DNA of 64,000 nucleotides, taken from NCBI RefSeq assembly GCF_000336875.1, contig NZ_AOJK01000041.1, forward strand, positions 71,920-135,919, written 5' to 3'. Origin of the DNA: Halorubrum californiense DSM 19288. GTDB lineage: Archaea > Halobacteriota > Halobacteria > Halobacteriales > Haloferacaceae. A program made the position numbers and the translations under genes. Each line of letters starts with the position of its first letter. Within the stretch, counting starts at the first letter, position 1. Below are positions 43,537-52,507 of this stretch, piece by piece. The notes under the pieces were generated by a model that did no database searches, was not told the origin of the DNA, and worked only from the letters and a program-made list of their open reading frames with translations.

Positions 43537-44067
43537 TTAGTTTTCGTCGACCGGCACCGCGTCGAGCGCCGCTTCGACGACCCGCACCGCGTTCGCGCCG
43601 TCGCGCCGCGAGACGACGCAGACGAGCGCGTCGCCCGCCACGCCCGCGGCCGCGATGTCCACGTCCGCGGCGGCGAGTCGACCGAGCGCGTTCGCCAGCG
43701 CCGCGACGTCGACGTCGCCGGTCGCGAGGATCGCCGTGCGGTCGCCGCCGTCGACGACCGCCGCGTCGCCGACGCGGAGGAGGAGACTCTCGCCCGCTCG
43801 GTTCCCGTCCCCGTCGCTCGCGTCGTCGACCACGCCCACGCCGCTCCGCATGGTGACGCTCGCGGCCCGGGGGTCGGTCTCGTACGCCGGGAGGTCCTCC
43901 CGGAACCGGCGGAGCGCGGCCGCGATCGCATCCGAGTCGCCGTCGAGGCCGGCCCGCTCGGCGAGCCAGGTCGCGGCGGCGCTGTGGTTCACCAGTCCGG
44001 CGCGGAGCGCGTCCCGGAGGAACGGTCGCGCCCTGACCGCCTCGCGCGTCTCGGCTGCCAGCGACAT
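43537..44067 (-). CDS. Haloarchaeal conserved protein, helical N-terminus plus ACT-like end
   Basis: A 176-residue soluble protein that I do not recognise at family level. The N-terminal part is helical (LAAETREAVRARPFLRDALR, then AATWLAERAG) and resembles small DNA-binding or regulatory domains. The C-terminal 90 residues have the beta-alpha-beta pattern of ACT-type ligand domains (VGDAAVVDG, TAILATGDVDVAALANALG, VVSRRDGANAVRVVEAAL). The start at 44067 gives MSLAAETRE. The last codons are duplicated downstream: a 17-bp direct repeat (43511-43527 and 43530-43546) spans the stop codon. It converges on nothing and is divergent from cbiX. Confidence 0.7.
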   Translation of the reverse strand: MSLAAETREAVRARPFLRDALRAGLVNHSAAATWLAERAGLDGDSDAIAAALRRFREDLPAYETDPRAASVTMRSGVGVVDDASDGDGNRAGESLLLRVGDAAVVDGGDRTAILATGDVDVAALANALGRLAAADVDIAAAGVAGDALVCVVSRRDGANAVRVVEAALDAVPVDEN

Positions 44068-44257
44068 GTGCTGGGCTGCGCGTCGGGCGGGCAAGATCGT
44101 TTCGGTCGGAGGCCGCTCGCCGGAACGCGCTGACTGTTCCCGGACCGCGCGGACCGCTCGCCGCCGACGGCTCGGCGTTCTCGGCCGCGACGGCTCGGCG
44201 TTCTCGGCGCCCCGCAGCCTCCGAAGTCCCTAAGAGCGGCGCGGCCCCAGCACGGGT

Positions 44258-45127
44258 ATGCAGTCGCTCGTCATCGTCGCGCACGGCTCTCACCTCAACC
44301 CCGAGTCGAGCGCGCCGACGTACGACCACGCCGACACGATCCGCGCCACCGGTGCCTTCGACGAGGTCCGCACCGGGTTCTGGAAGGAGGAGCCCCACTT
44401 CCGAGAGGTGCTCCGCACCGTCGAGGGCGACGAGATATACGTCGTCCCGCTGTTCATCTCGGAGGGGTACTTCACCGAGCAGGTGATCCCCCGCGAGCTC
44501 CGGCTCGCCGGCTGGGACGTCTCCGAGTGGGGCTCCGACGGCCTCTCCGCCGATCAGGCCACGCTCGTCGCCGAGGACATCGACCGCGAGGTCCACTACT
44601 GCGGCCCGGTGGGGACGCACCGCGCGATGGCCGACGTGATCGTCCGGCGCGCGGAGTCGGTGACGGACGATCCCGACGTGGGCGACGGGTTCGGGCTCGC
44701 GGTCGTCGGCCACGGCACCGAGCGCAACGAGAACAGCGCGAAGGCGATCGAGTACCACGCCGACCGGATCGCCGAGCGCGACCGCTTCGACGAGGTGAAG
44801 GCGCTGTACATGGACGAGGACCCGGAGGTCGACGACCTCCCGGAGCACTTCGAGAGCGACGACGTCGTCCTCGTCCCGCTCTTCATCGCCGACGGCTACC
44901 ACACGCAGGAGGACATCCCGGAGGACGTGGGACTCTGTGAGGACCACACGGAGGGGTACGACGTGCCCGAGACGGTCGACGGCACCCGGATCTGGTACGC
45001 GGGCGCGGTGGGGACGGAGCCGCTCACGGCGGACGTGGTGTTGGAGCGCGCCGCCGACGCCGGCGCCGACCTCGGGACCGCGCTCGACGACGTGCGCGAG
45101 ACGACCCGCGTCGCCACGGGGGACTGA
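44258..45127 (+). CDS. cbiX: CbiX-type chelatase, two tandem domains
   Basis: A 289-residue protein composed of two CbiX/SirB domains in tandem. It is the class II chelatase that inserts cobalt into sirohydrochlorin (vitamin B12) or iron (siroheme). Domain one begins MQSLVIVAHGSHLNPES and has IYVVPLFISEGYFTEQVIP. Domain two has LAVVGHGTERNENS and VLVPLFIADGYHTQEDIP. The metal-binding histidines in AHGSH and VGHGT and the second set in GYH are present. Archaeal CbiX is often a single short domain, so this is the fused form. The next gene starts two bases after its stop. It is 14 kb from the main cobalamin operon but feeds the same pathway. Confidence 0.9.
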   Translation: MQSLVIVAHGSHLNPESSAPTYDHADTIRATGAFDEVRTGFWKEEPHFREVLRTVEGDEIYVVPLFISEGYFTEQVIPRELRLAGWDVSEWGSDGLSADQATLVAEDIDREVHYCGPVGTHRAMADVIVRRAESVTDDPDVGDGFGLAVVGHGTERNENSAKAIEYHADRIAERDRFDEVKALYMDEDPEVDDLPEHFESDDVVLVPLFIADGYHTQEDIPEDVGLCEDHTEGYDVPETVDGTRIWYAGAVGTEPLTADVVLERAADAGADLGTALDDVRETTRVATGD

Positions 45128-45129
45128 CC

Positions 45130-46344
45130 GTGGACGACCAGCGCCCCGAGACCGCGGACCCGACGGCGGCCCACGAGCCGGCGGTCCCGGAGGTCGACCT
45201 CCCCGGTGACGCCTTCGACGCGGTCCTCGACTCGCTCGACGACCGCGACCCGGACGAGATCCTCCGGTTCGAGGGGTTTAGCGTCGCACGCGGCGCCGAG
45301 GGCGCCGACGAGGACTTGTCCGGCGACGCGGCGGACGCGTACCGCCTCGACCCCGCCGACGGCGACCGCCGGACCGGGCTGACCGAGCGCGACCTCCACG
45401 AGGCGTTGTCCGAGCGCGCCGCCGCCGTCACCGACTGGTACGTCTTCGAGCGCGTCGTCGGCGAGTTCGGCCCGCGCCGCGCGTTCCTCCGCTGGATCGA
45501 GGACGCCGACGGCGAGACCGTGGAGACCCGGTACGCCGCGCTCGCCGAGGGGATCGAGCGCGCGTGGGGCGAACTGAAGATTACGGCCACGGTCACCGAC
45601 CGCGGGGAGCGCCGCTACGACGTGCGCCACGCCGACGACGCCGGCATCCCGGTCGACGAGCTCGACGCGTACGAGGACCCCCTCGACGCGCGCGACTTGG
45701 TCACCTTCGACGAGAAGGGGCGGTACCGCCCCCTCAAGACGGCGCCGTCGCTGGCCGGCGGCTGGGTCTTCCCCGACCTCGGCCCGCGCGACCTCTACGA
45801 GACGGTCGAGACGATCTACCCCGCGACCGTCGCCAACTGGCACCGGGAGCGCGAGGACGAACTGGACGTGACCCACTGGCGCGAGACGATGGAGCGCCAG
45901 TCGGGCATCTACGGCGTCGTGAAGACGTGGGACCGCGGCGAGGGCCACGAGCACGTCGACTGGGTCGCGGAGGCGTGCTGCGACGACTCCCAGTGCCTGA
46001 AGCGCCGCGAGTGGGAGTACGACGAGGACACCGACCTCGACGTGGACGGCGGCGACGGCGCGTTCCCCTGCCGCGAGCCCTGCTCCGTGGTCGTGTCGGC
46101 CGCGCGGAAGTGGACGCGGCTGGAGAGCGAGCAGCCGCGGACGTACGAGTTCGACCTGACGCCGAGCGAGAAGGAGCAGGTGGAAGATATCATCGACGCG
46201 GTCGCGGACGGCCGGACCGACGAGATCCGCGAGGCGGACACGAAGGAGGGCGCGAACCGGTATCGGACCCGGTTCCTCCGCGCGAAACTGTTCGACGAGG
46301 ACGGGAACCTCGGCGGCGTGCCGACCGAGCCGGACGAGGAGTGA
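45130..46344 (+). CDS. DR2241-family iron-sulfur protein
   Basis: A 404-residue protein starting at GTG two bases after cbiX. It is a member of the DR2241 family, which pairs a stabilising domain with a 4Fe-4S binding domain and is linked to CbiX and cobalamin genes in haloarchaea and Deinococcus. The cysteine set is visible as EACCDDSQCLKRREW and, about 25 residues on, FPCREPCSVVV. The C-terminal segment (LTPSEKEQVEDIIDAVADG) is helical. The partner role is not settled. It may help cobalt insertion or ring redox chemistry. Its coupling to cbiX is the main evidence. Confidence 0.85.
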   Translation: MDDQRPETADPTAAHEPAVPEVDLPGDAFDAVLDSLDDRDPDEILRFEGFSVARGAEGADEDLSGDAADAYRLDPADGDRRTGLTERDLHEALSERAAAVTDWYVFERVVGEFGPRRAFLRWIEDADGETVETRYAALAEGIERAWGELKITATVTDRGERRYDVRHADDAGIPVDELDAYEDPLDARDLVTFDEKGRYRPLKTAPSLAGGWVFPDLGPRDLYETVETIYPATVANWHREREDELDVTHWRETMERQSGIYGVVKTWDRGEGHEHVDWVAEACCDDSQCLKRREWEYDEDTDLDVDGGDGAFPCREPCSVVVSAARKWTRLESEQPRTYEFDLTPSEKEQVEDIIDAVADGRTDEIREADTKEGANRYRTRFLRAKLFDEDGNLGGVPTEPDEE

Positions 46345-46433
46345 CTCCCTCCGGGGGCTGGACCGACTGCTCCGCCCCGGAAACATCGCCGCGCCCCGCA
46401 GGCTTTTCTCGGCTCCCCTGAAACGGTGGGGCA

Positions 46434-47240
46434 ATGAACGCCATCACGTTGGGTCCCGCCGGTACGTACTCGCACCGCGCCGCGCGCGCCGTCGCCGCCG
46501 AGGTGTCGTTCCGCGAATCGGTCACCGCCATCGTCGACGCCGTCGCCGACGGCGAGTTCGAGCGCGGGGTCGTCCCCATCGAGAACAGCATCGAAGGCTC
46601 CGTCACTGAGAGCCTCGACGCGCTCGCCGACTACGACGTCGCCGTCACCCGCGAGGTCGTCACGCCGATCCGGCACGCCCTCCTCGCGCAGGACGACGCG
46701 TTCGAGGTCGTCGCGAGCCACTCGCAGGCGCTCGCGCAGTGCCGCAACTGGCTGGAGTCGAACTATCCGGACGCCGGCCTCGAAGCGGTCGCCTCGACGG
46801 CTCGCGGGGTCGAGCGCGCCCGCGAGGACGCCCGCGTCGCCGGTATCGGACACCCGGACAACACCGGCGACGACCTCGAAATCCTCGCGGCGGACATCCA
46901 GGACCGGACGTCGAACGCGACCCGGTTCCTCGTCGTCGCGCCCGAGTCCGCTCGCGCCGACGCGGGCGGAAAGACCACGCTGATCGTCTACCCGAACGCG
47001 AACTACCCCGGCCTGCTGCTCGAACTGCTGGAGGCGTTCGCCGACCGCAACCTCAACCTCTCGCGGATCGAGTCGCGTCCGAGCGGCGAGCGCCTCGGCG
47101 ACTACCTCTTCCACTTCGACGTGGACGCCGGCCTCTACGAGGACCACATGGCGAAGGCGGTCGAAGACGTCGAGGCCATCACGGACAAGGGCTGGGTCAA
47201 GGTGCTCGGCTCGTACGACACCGAACACGTGTTGGACTGA
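46434..47240 (+). CDS. pheA: Prephenate dehydratase
   Basis: A 268-residue cytosolic enzyme that makes phenylpyruvate from prephenate in phenylalanine synthesis. The catalytic domain shows MNAITLGPAGTYSHRAARAV, VVPIENSIEGSVTESLDAL and the conserved TRFLVVAPES (threonine-arginine). The C-terminal ACT domain binds phenylalanine for feedback control (TTLIVYPNANYPGLLLELLE, NLNLSRIESRPSGERLGDYL). It lacks a fused chorismate mutase domain, as archaeal PheA does. CTTTTCTC is centred 27 nt before the ATG, so the mRNA is probably leaderless. Confidence 0.93.
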   Translation: MNAITLGPAGTYSHRAARAVAAEVSFRESVTAIVDAVADGEFERGVVPIENSIEGSVTESLDALADYDVAVTREVVTPIRHALLAQDDAFEVVASHSQALAQCRNWLESNYPDAGLEAVASTARGVERAREDARVAGIGHPDNTGDDLEILAADIQDRTSNATRFLVVAPESARADAGGKTTLIVYPNANYPGLLLELLEAFADRNLNLSRIESRPSGERLGDYLFHFDVDAGLYEDHMAKAVEDVEAITDKGWVKVLGSYDTEHVLD

Positions 47241-47337
47241 GGGCTGAGCCTCGGAACGTGGTGGCCCGACCTCACTGCTCCGGTATTTAAATTACTATAC
47301 GTGTGGATGACGACGGTATATAAATGAACGCGGCTGT

Positions 47338-47640
47338 GCGGTGGCGCGTGCCGACGAGCGCCCGGAGGGCGCGAGGAGCACGCGCGAGGGAGTCGGTGGT
47401 CCGGAGCGAAGCGGAGGACCACCGACGAGGCTGGGGAGGCGTGAGGCTGCGGTCCGACGAGCGGAGCGAGCGGGAGCACGGAAGTCGCAGCCCGCGCAGC
47501 GAAGCGAGCAGGAACGTCTTCCGGCGTTGCTGTCCGGGCGGGACTCAAAGGGGCAGTCGCGAGGACGACGCAGGCGACGCAAGGGCCGCAAGGAGCGAGC
47601 GCAGCGAGCGTGCGTCGTCCTCGCGACTGGGGCTTTGGAG
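47338..47640 (-). repeat. Dispersed structured repeat, copy C (candidate non-coding RNA)
   Basis: A 303-nt copy read on the minus strand, filling most of the 504-nt gap between pheA and cysS. The 5' block CTCCAAAGCCCCAG leads into TCGCGAGGACGACGCA, which pairs exactly with TGCGTCGTCCTCGCGA and closes with CTGCCCCTTTGAG. The extra CGGAAG/CTTCCG module shared with copy B spans about 47453-47528. The second hairpin is identical in sequence to that of copy A (GTCGGTGGTCC arms). The 3' hairpin is GCGCCC-TCC-GGGCGC, closed by GCGCGTGC/GCACGCGC. A TTTATAAA box lies 28 nt before the first conserved base. A TATATAAA also lies just beyond the 3' end at 47318-47325. Confidence 0.85.
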
Positions 47641-47668
47641 GCGTTCTCTCCTGATCCGTCGGCAGCTG

Positions 47669-47676
47669 TTTATAAA
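47669..47676 (-). promoter_or_regulatory. TATA box before structured repeat copy C
   Basis: A perfect TTTATAAA 28 nt upstream of the conserved CTCCAAAG block, predicting transcription from near 47646. The spacing in copy A is 30 nt. Confidence 0.6.
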
Positions 47677-47744
47677 CGAGCGACCGAGACATCCACTACT
47701 ATCGCCATACTGACGATCCCTCCGACGAAAGTCGAATTACCGTC

Positions 47745-49253
47745 TTACTCGAACCGGTACGTCGCGCCGTCCGGGCCGTCCTCGATTTCGACGCCGACCT
47801 CGCGGAGCGCGTCCCGGAGCTCGTCCGCGCGCTCGTAGTTGCCGGCCTCGCGCTCGGCCTCGCGCACGTCGAGGACGAGCTCGACCAGCTCGCCCGCGAG
47901 GTCGACGTCGCCGTCGCTCGGCGACTCGAACTGGAGCCCGAGCACGTCGCCGGCGAGCGCTTCGAACGCCTCGACGGCCTCGCGCAGGCCGCGGTAGTCG
48001 TAGGCGGGCTCGGCGCCACCGCTTTCGGCCGCCGCGCCGCCCGCCTCGTCCACGTGCCGGTTCACCGCGTCGGTGAGGTCGAGGAGCGCCGCGGTCGCCT
48101 CTCGGAGGTTGAGGTCGTCGTTCATCGCGGCCGCGAAGTCGCCGCGGGCGGCCTCGACCGCGTCGCGGAGGTCGCTGTCTGTCGCCTTCGCGCCGGCGTC
48201 GGTCGAGTCGAGCGCGTCGACGGCGCGGTCGTAGGTGCGCGAGAGCCGCTCCCAGCGCTCCTCGGCCTCGGCGATCGTCTCCTCGGTGAGCGCCTGCTCG
48301 GAGCGGTAGGCGGCCCCCGCGTAGAAGGTCCGGATCACGTTGACGCCGAGTTCGTCGAGGGCGTCCGGCACGGTCCAGAAGTTGCCGATCGAGGAGGACA
48401 TCTTCTCGCCGTCCATCTCCAGTAAGCCGACGTGAAGCCAGTGGCGCGCGAACGCCTCGCCGGTGGCCGCCTCCGACTGTGCGATCTCGTTTTCGTGATG
48501 CGGGAACACGAGGTCGCGGCCGCCCATGTGAATGTCGAGCGTGTCGCCGAGATGCGTCGTCGACATCGCCGAGCACTCGACGTGCCACCCGGGGCGCCCC
48601 TCGCCCCACGGCGACTCCCACGTCTCGCCCGCGGGCGTCTCGGCGCCGTGGTCGTGTTTCGCGTGTTCGCGCGCGGCGGTCTCGCTCACGCCGTCGGCCT
48701 TCCAGAGCGCGAAGTCCGCCGGATTCCGCTTCTCCGACCGCTCGTCGGGCTCGCCCTGCGCTTCGAGCGCGTCGAGGTCTTGGTTCGAGAGCTTCCCGTA
48801 CTCGTCGAAGGTCGTCACGTCGAAGTAGACGGAGCCGTTCGACTCGTAGGCGTACCCCCGCTCGATCAGGGTCTCCACGAGGTCGACGATCTCCGGCACG
48901 TGTTCGGTGACGCGGGGGTACACCTCGGCGCGCTTCAGGTTCAGCCCGCGCATCGAATCGAAGACGCTCGCCGTGAACGTCTCGGCCACGTCGCGCTCCG
49001 CGGTCCAGCCGTCGCGCTCGCCGACCCGGGCCGTGATCTTCTCGTTGACGTCCGTGACGTTCTCGACGTGGCGCACGTCGTAGCCGACGTGGTCGAGCCA
49101 GCGGTGGAGCACGTCCGCGTGGAACCACAGGCGGGCGTGCCCGAGGTGGGGGTCGTCCGACACCGTCAGGCCGCAGACGTACAGCGTGACGTCGCCGTCG
49201 GCCGTGAAATCGACGCGCTCGTCTTCCAGGGTGTCGGTAACGACGAGACTCAT
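47745..49253 (-). CDS. cysS: Cysteinyl-tRNA synthetase
   Basis: A 502-residue class I synthetase that charges tRNA-Cys. The HIGH motif is PHLGHARLW and KMSKS appears as MDGEKMSSSIGNF. Zinc and cysteine-binding residues are in VTLYVCGLTVSDDPH, GWHVECSAMS and HHENEIAQSEAA. The C-terminal DALR domain and the small terminal region (VDLAGELVELVLDVREAERE) complete it. Some archaea lack CysS and use the SepRS route, so its presence is informative. The start at MSLVVTDTL is the family start. It is flanked by two copies of the structured repeat in inverted orientation. Confidence 0.95.
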   Translation of the reverse strand: MSLVVTDTLEDERVDFTADGDVTLYVCGLTVSDDPHLGHARLWFHADVLHRWLDHVGYDVRHVENVTDVNEKITARVGERDGWTAERDVAETFTASVFDSMRGLNLKRAEVYPRVTEHVPEIVDLVETLIERGYAYESNGSVYFDVTTFDEYGKLSNQDLDALEAQGEPDERSEKRNPADFALWKADGVSETAAREHAKHDHGAETPAGETWESPWGEGRPGWHVECSAMSTTHLGDTLDIHMGGRDLVFPHHENEIAQSEAATGEAFARHWLHVGLLEMDGEKMSSSIGNFWTVPDALDELGVNVIRTFYAGAAYRSEQALTEETIAEAEERWERLSRTYDRAVDALDSTDAGAKATDSDLRDAVEAARGDFAAAMNDDLNLREATAALLDLTDAVNRHVDEAGGAAAESGGAEPAYDYRGLREAVEAFEALAGDVLGLQFESPSDGDVDLAGELVELVLDVREAEREAGNYERADELRDALREVGVEIEDGPDGATYRFE

Positions 49254-49350
49254 TACGACGTGGTTGCCGAGGTGAGCGTTTCAAATCGTCGGATCTAACA
49301 AGACGAGGAAGCTGTACCCGATCCGGTTGGGAATCGGTGGCGACGGGCAC

Positions 49351-49598
49351 CTCCAAAGCCCCAGTCGGGAGAGCGCCGTACGCTCGCTGCGCTCCTCACT
49401 CGGTCGCTCCGCTCCCTCGTTTCGGTGCTTACGTCGCCTACGGCGCTCTCCCAACTGCCCCTTTGAGTCCCGCCCCATCCGCACCGCACAGCAGCCTCAC
49501 GCCTCCCCAGCCTCGCCGCTCACGCCCTGCGGGCGTTCGCGGCGTCCCTCGCGCGTGCTGCTCGGCCGCGGTGCGGCCTCGCAGGCACGCGCCACCGC
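49351..49598 (+). repeat. Dispersed structured repeat, copy D (candidate non-coding RNA)
   Basis: The shortest copy (248 nt), in the 378-nt gap between cysS and ilvA and divergent from cysS. The 5' block CTCCAAAGCCCCAG leads into TCGGGAGAGCGCCGTA, which pairs with TACGGCGCTCTCCCA except for one mismatch and closes with CTGCCCCTTTGAG (49456-49468). It lacks the extra module of B and C. The second hairpin has entirely different arms (GCCGC and ACGCC with GGCGT and GCGGC) that still pair. The 3' hairpin is GGCCGC-GGT-GCGGCC with the common closing stem. No clear TATA precedes it. Confidence 0.82.
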
Positions 49599-49631
49599 AG
49601 TTATTCTCAGGAGCAGATGCGATCTCCCCCC

Positions 49632-50894
49632 TCACATTTCCTGCGTCGTCCACGCCACCTCGTACCCCGCCTCGCGCACCGCGTTGAGGACGCGGTCGAC
49701 GTGCGCCGGGCCGTTCGTCTCCACCTCGAACACGAGGTCGGCGTCGCCCACCGGCAGGTCCGAGCGGCTCCGCTCGTGGCGCACGGTCCGGATGTTCGCG
49801 CGCTCCGCGCCGATCAGGGTGGCTATCTCGCCCATCGTCCCGGGCGTGTCGTCGATCCGGACGGAGAGCTCGATCAGCTGGTCGCGGTCGACGAGGGCGT
49901 GGGTCACCACCTCCTTCAGCGTCGTCACGTCGATGTTGCCGCCACAGAGGAGGGGGACGACGGTCTCGTCAGCGAGGTCGAGGTCGGCGACCGCATCGTC
50001 GTTCAGCAGGGCTGCCGCGGCGGTCGCGCCCGCGCCTTCCACCATCTGCTTCGCGCGCTCCAAGAGCAGCAGGATCGCGTTCGCCACGTCGTCGTCGCTC
50101 ACGACGACCACGTCGTCGAGATGTTCGTCGAGGAGACCGAAGGTGAGTTCGCTCAGGCCGCCGGTCGCGATGCCGTCCGCGATGGTGTCCGGCTCGTCGC
50201 GCGTCACGAGTTCGCCGGCCGCGAGGCTCTCCGAGAGCGTGGAGGCGCCCGCCGTCTGGACGCCGACGACCCGCGTCCCGGGCGAGCGCGCCTTGATCGC
50301 GGTCGCGACGCCGCCCGCGAGTCCGCCGCCGCCCACCGGAACGAGGACGGTGTCGACGTCGGGCACCTGGTCGAGTACCTCCAGCCCGAGCGTCCCCTGC
50401 CCGGCGACCACGTCCGGGTCGTCGAACGCGTGGACGAACCGCGTTCCGGGGTCGTCGGTCAGCGTCCGCGCGTGCGCCATCGCCTCCGGGAACGCGCTCC
50501 CGCGGAGCACGACCTCGGCGCCGTACGCGCGGGTCGCCTCGATCTTCGCCGCCGGCGCCGACTCCGGCATCACGATCGTCGCGTCGATCCCGGCGTCCGA
50601 CGCCGCCAGCGCCACCCCCTGCGCGTGGTTGCCCGCGCTCGCCGCCACGACGCGCTCGATCGCGGGCTCGCCGGACCTCTCCTCCGACCCGTCAATCGCC
50701 AGCGAAATCGCGTTGTACGCGCCGCGCGTCTTGAACGAGCCGGTGCGCTGGAGGTGTTCCATCTTCAGGCGCACGTCGGCGCCGCACCGCTCGCTCAGCG
50801 ACCGGCTCCGCTCGACGGGCGTCCGCTGGACGATGTCGGTGCCGGCGAGCCGCTCGGCGGCGGCCTCGACGTCGTCGATCGTGACTGGGGACAT
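49632..50894 (-). CDS. ilvA: Threonine ammonia-lyase (catabolic/biosynthetic type) with ACT domain
   Basis: A 420-residue PLP enzyme that turns threonine into 2-oxobutanoate and ammonia for isoleucine synthesis. The PLP lysine is in RTGSFKTRGAYNAI, followed by ASAGNHAQGVALAA, VVLRGSAF, VLVPVGGGGLAGGVATAIK and VVPLLCGGNIDVTTL. The C-terminal ACT domain (IELSVRIDDTPGTMGEIATLI, given by its parts RIDDTPGTMGEIATL) is single, as in catabolic TdcB-related archaeal forms. The start at 50894 (MSPVTIDDV) is the standard N-terminus; the long upstream frame is shadow sequence. RidA (34348) is its functional partner in removing 2-aminoacrylate. Confidence 0.92.
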   Translation of the reverse strand: MSPVTIDDVEAAAERLAGTDIVQRTPVERSRSLSERCGADVRLKMEHLQRTGSFKTRGAYNAISLAIDGSEERSGEPAIERVVAASAGNHAQGVALAASDAGIDATIVMPESAPAAKIEATRAYGAEVVLRGSAFPEAMAHARTLTDDPGTRFVHAFDDPDVVAGQGTLGLEVLDQVPDVDTVLVPVGGGGLAGGVATAIKARSPGTRVVGVQTAGASTLSESLAAGELVTRDEPDTIADGIATGGLSELTFGLLDEHLDDVVVVSDDDVANAILLLLERAKQMVEGAGATAAAALLNDDAVADLDLADETVVPLLCGGNIDVTTLKEVVTHALVDRDQLIELSVRIDDTPGTMGEIATLIGAERANIRTVRHERSRSDLPVGDADLVFEVETNGPAHVDRVLNAVREAGYEVAWTTQEM

Positions 50895-50995
50895 AGCGGA
50901 GCCGTTCTCGGTGGCCCCCGAAAAGGACTCGGTTACGGAACGCGGTTTTCCCCACCGTTTCGGGTCGAGCCGCCGCTCGCGGTCGCTCCGCGGCG

Positions 50996-52381
50996 TCAGC
51001 GCTTCCCGAGCGCCTCCTCGAAGACGCGCTGCGCCCGCTCGTACCCCTCGTTCCGGTCGACGATCGGGTGCGGGTAGTCGGGCGCCAGCTCCTCGCGCTC
51101 CGCCCGCGAGAGGGTCGGCCAGTCGACGACCTTGCCGGCCGGTACGTCCGACAGCTCCGGGACGTACTCTTTCACGAAGCGCGCGCCGTCGTCGTACTTC
51201 GACATCTGGCTCACCGGGTCGAAGATGCGCACGTCGACGGAGTCGGTCCCGGTCGAGGCGGTCCACTGCCACGCCCCGTGGTTCGAGGCGTAGTCGTGGT
51301 CGATCAGCTGCTTCGTGAAGTAGCGCGCCCCGCGCCGCCAGTCGATCAGGAGGTGTTTCGCGAGGAAGCTCGCGACCACCTGACGCGGGCGGTTGTGGAT
51401 GTATCCCTCTTCGTTCAGCTGTCGCATCCCGGCGTCGACGAGCGGGTAGCCCGTCTCGCCCCGCGTCCACGCCGCGAAGTCGTCGTCCGCCTCCCGCCAC
51501 GCGATCTCGTTGGGGAACGACTTGTAGTTCGAGACGGCCAGGTCCGGGTTGTAGTACAGCAGGTGATACATCTGCTCGCGCCACGACAGCTCGTACCGGT
51601 ACTTGTCGACGTTGCGGCGCTCGCCGCCGGTCGCGGCGTCGTAGGCGTCGCCCGCGCCTGCCCACAGCTCTCGGATCCCGATCGCTCCCGTGGCGAGATA
51701 CGGGGACATCCGCGAGACCGCGCGCGTCGGGGCCTCGACGGCCTCCGCGAGGTCGTCGCGGGTGTCGTTGTACGAGGTGATCCCGTCGTCGAGGAACTCG
51801 TCGAACCGCTCGCGCGCGGCCTCGTACCCTGCCGCCGGGAGGTCGATGTCCGCATCGGGCTCGGGAACGGTCTTCCCGTCCCGCACGTCGGCCAGCGCGC
51901 CCGGGTCGGGTTCGGCGTACGGCCCGCGCTTCGGCACCGCCTCCCAGTCGTCGTGGAACTGACTGTGGTTCGGATACCGCTCGTTCAGTCGCCCGGGATC
52001 GACCAACACGAGGTCCGTCCGCGAGTCCGTCTCGACGCCCGCCCCCGCGAGCGCGCCCTCGACCGCCCGCTGTCGGTTCCGACGGGCCGGTCGGTAGTGG
52101 TCGTTGTAGATCACCGCCTCCGCGTCGTACTCCGCGGCGAGGTCGACGAGAACGTCTTCCGGGTCGCCCGCGCGGACGATCAGGTCGCTTCCGAGGTCGC
52201 GGTACCGCGCCTCCAGTCGCTTCACGTGCCGGAGGAAGAACGCGCGCTGGCGCGCACCGACCGTCGCGAGCAGGTCGGAATCGTAGACGAAGACCGGTAC
52301 GACATCCCCCTCCCGGGTCGCGGCCGCGAGGCCGGCGTTGTCCCGCGTCCGCGCGTCGCCTCGGTGCCAGAACAGGCGCAT
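50996..52381 (-). CDS. phr: Deoxyribodipyrimidine photolyase
   Basis: A 461-residue FAD enzyme that repairs cyclobutane pyrimidine dimers with blue light. The N-terminal antenna domain begins MRLFWHRGDARTRDNAGLAA and has AVIYNDHYRPARRNRQ. The FAD-binding helical domain shows SRMSPYLATGAIGIRELW, RNVDKYRYELSWREQMYHLL, TGYPLVDAGMRQLNEEGYIHNR and WQWTASTGTDS. Residues such as W in LSWREQMY and the RRGARYF loop match class I CPD photolyases. A cryptochrome-like photoreceptor role is possible for paralogues. Solar UV is strong in salterns, so this gene fits the habitat. The start at 52381 is the only one preserving the first strand. Confidence 0.92.
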   Translation of the reverse strand: MRLFWHRGDARTRDNAGLAAATREGDVVPVFVYDSDLLATVGARQRAFFLRHVKRLEARYRDLGSDLIVRAGDPEDVLVDLAAEYDAEAVIYNDHYRPARRNRQRAVEGALAGAGVETDSRTDLVLVDPGRLNERYPNHSQFHDDWEAVPKRGPYAEPDPGALADVRDGKTVPEPDADIDLPAAGYEAARERFDEFLDDGITSYNDTRDDLAEAVEAPTRAVSRMSPYLATGAIGIRELWAGAGDAYDAATGGERRNVDKYRYELSWREQMYHLLYYNPDLAVSNYKSFPNEIAWREADDDFAAWTRGETGYPLVDAGMRQLNEEGYIHNRPRQVVASFLAKHLLIDWRRGARYFTKQLIDHDYASNHGAWQWTASTGTDSVDVRIFDPVSQMSKYDDGARFVKEYVPELSDVPAGKVVDWPTLSRAEREELAPDYPHPIVDRNEGYERAQRVFEEALGKR

Positions 52382-52507
52382 ACGATCGAGTAGGGCGCGA
52401 GCGGATAGTGTCTGTCGGCCGGCCGTGCGGTCGGCTCCGGGCGCGGTCGTTTCCGGGCGCGGTCGCGCCAGTACGTTCAAGACGCTCCGTCCCGAATCCT
52501 GTCCTGT

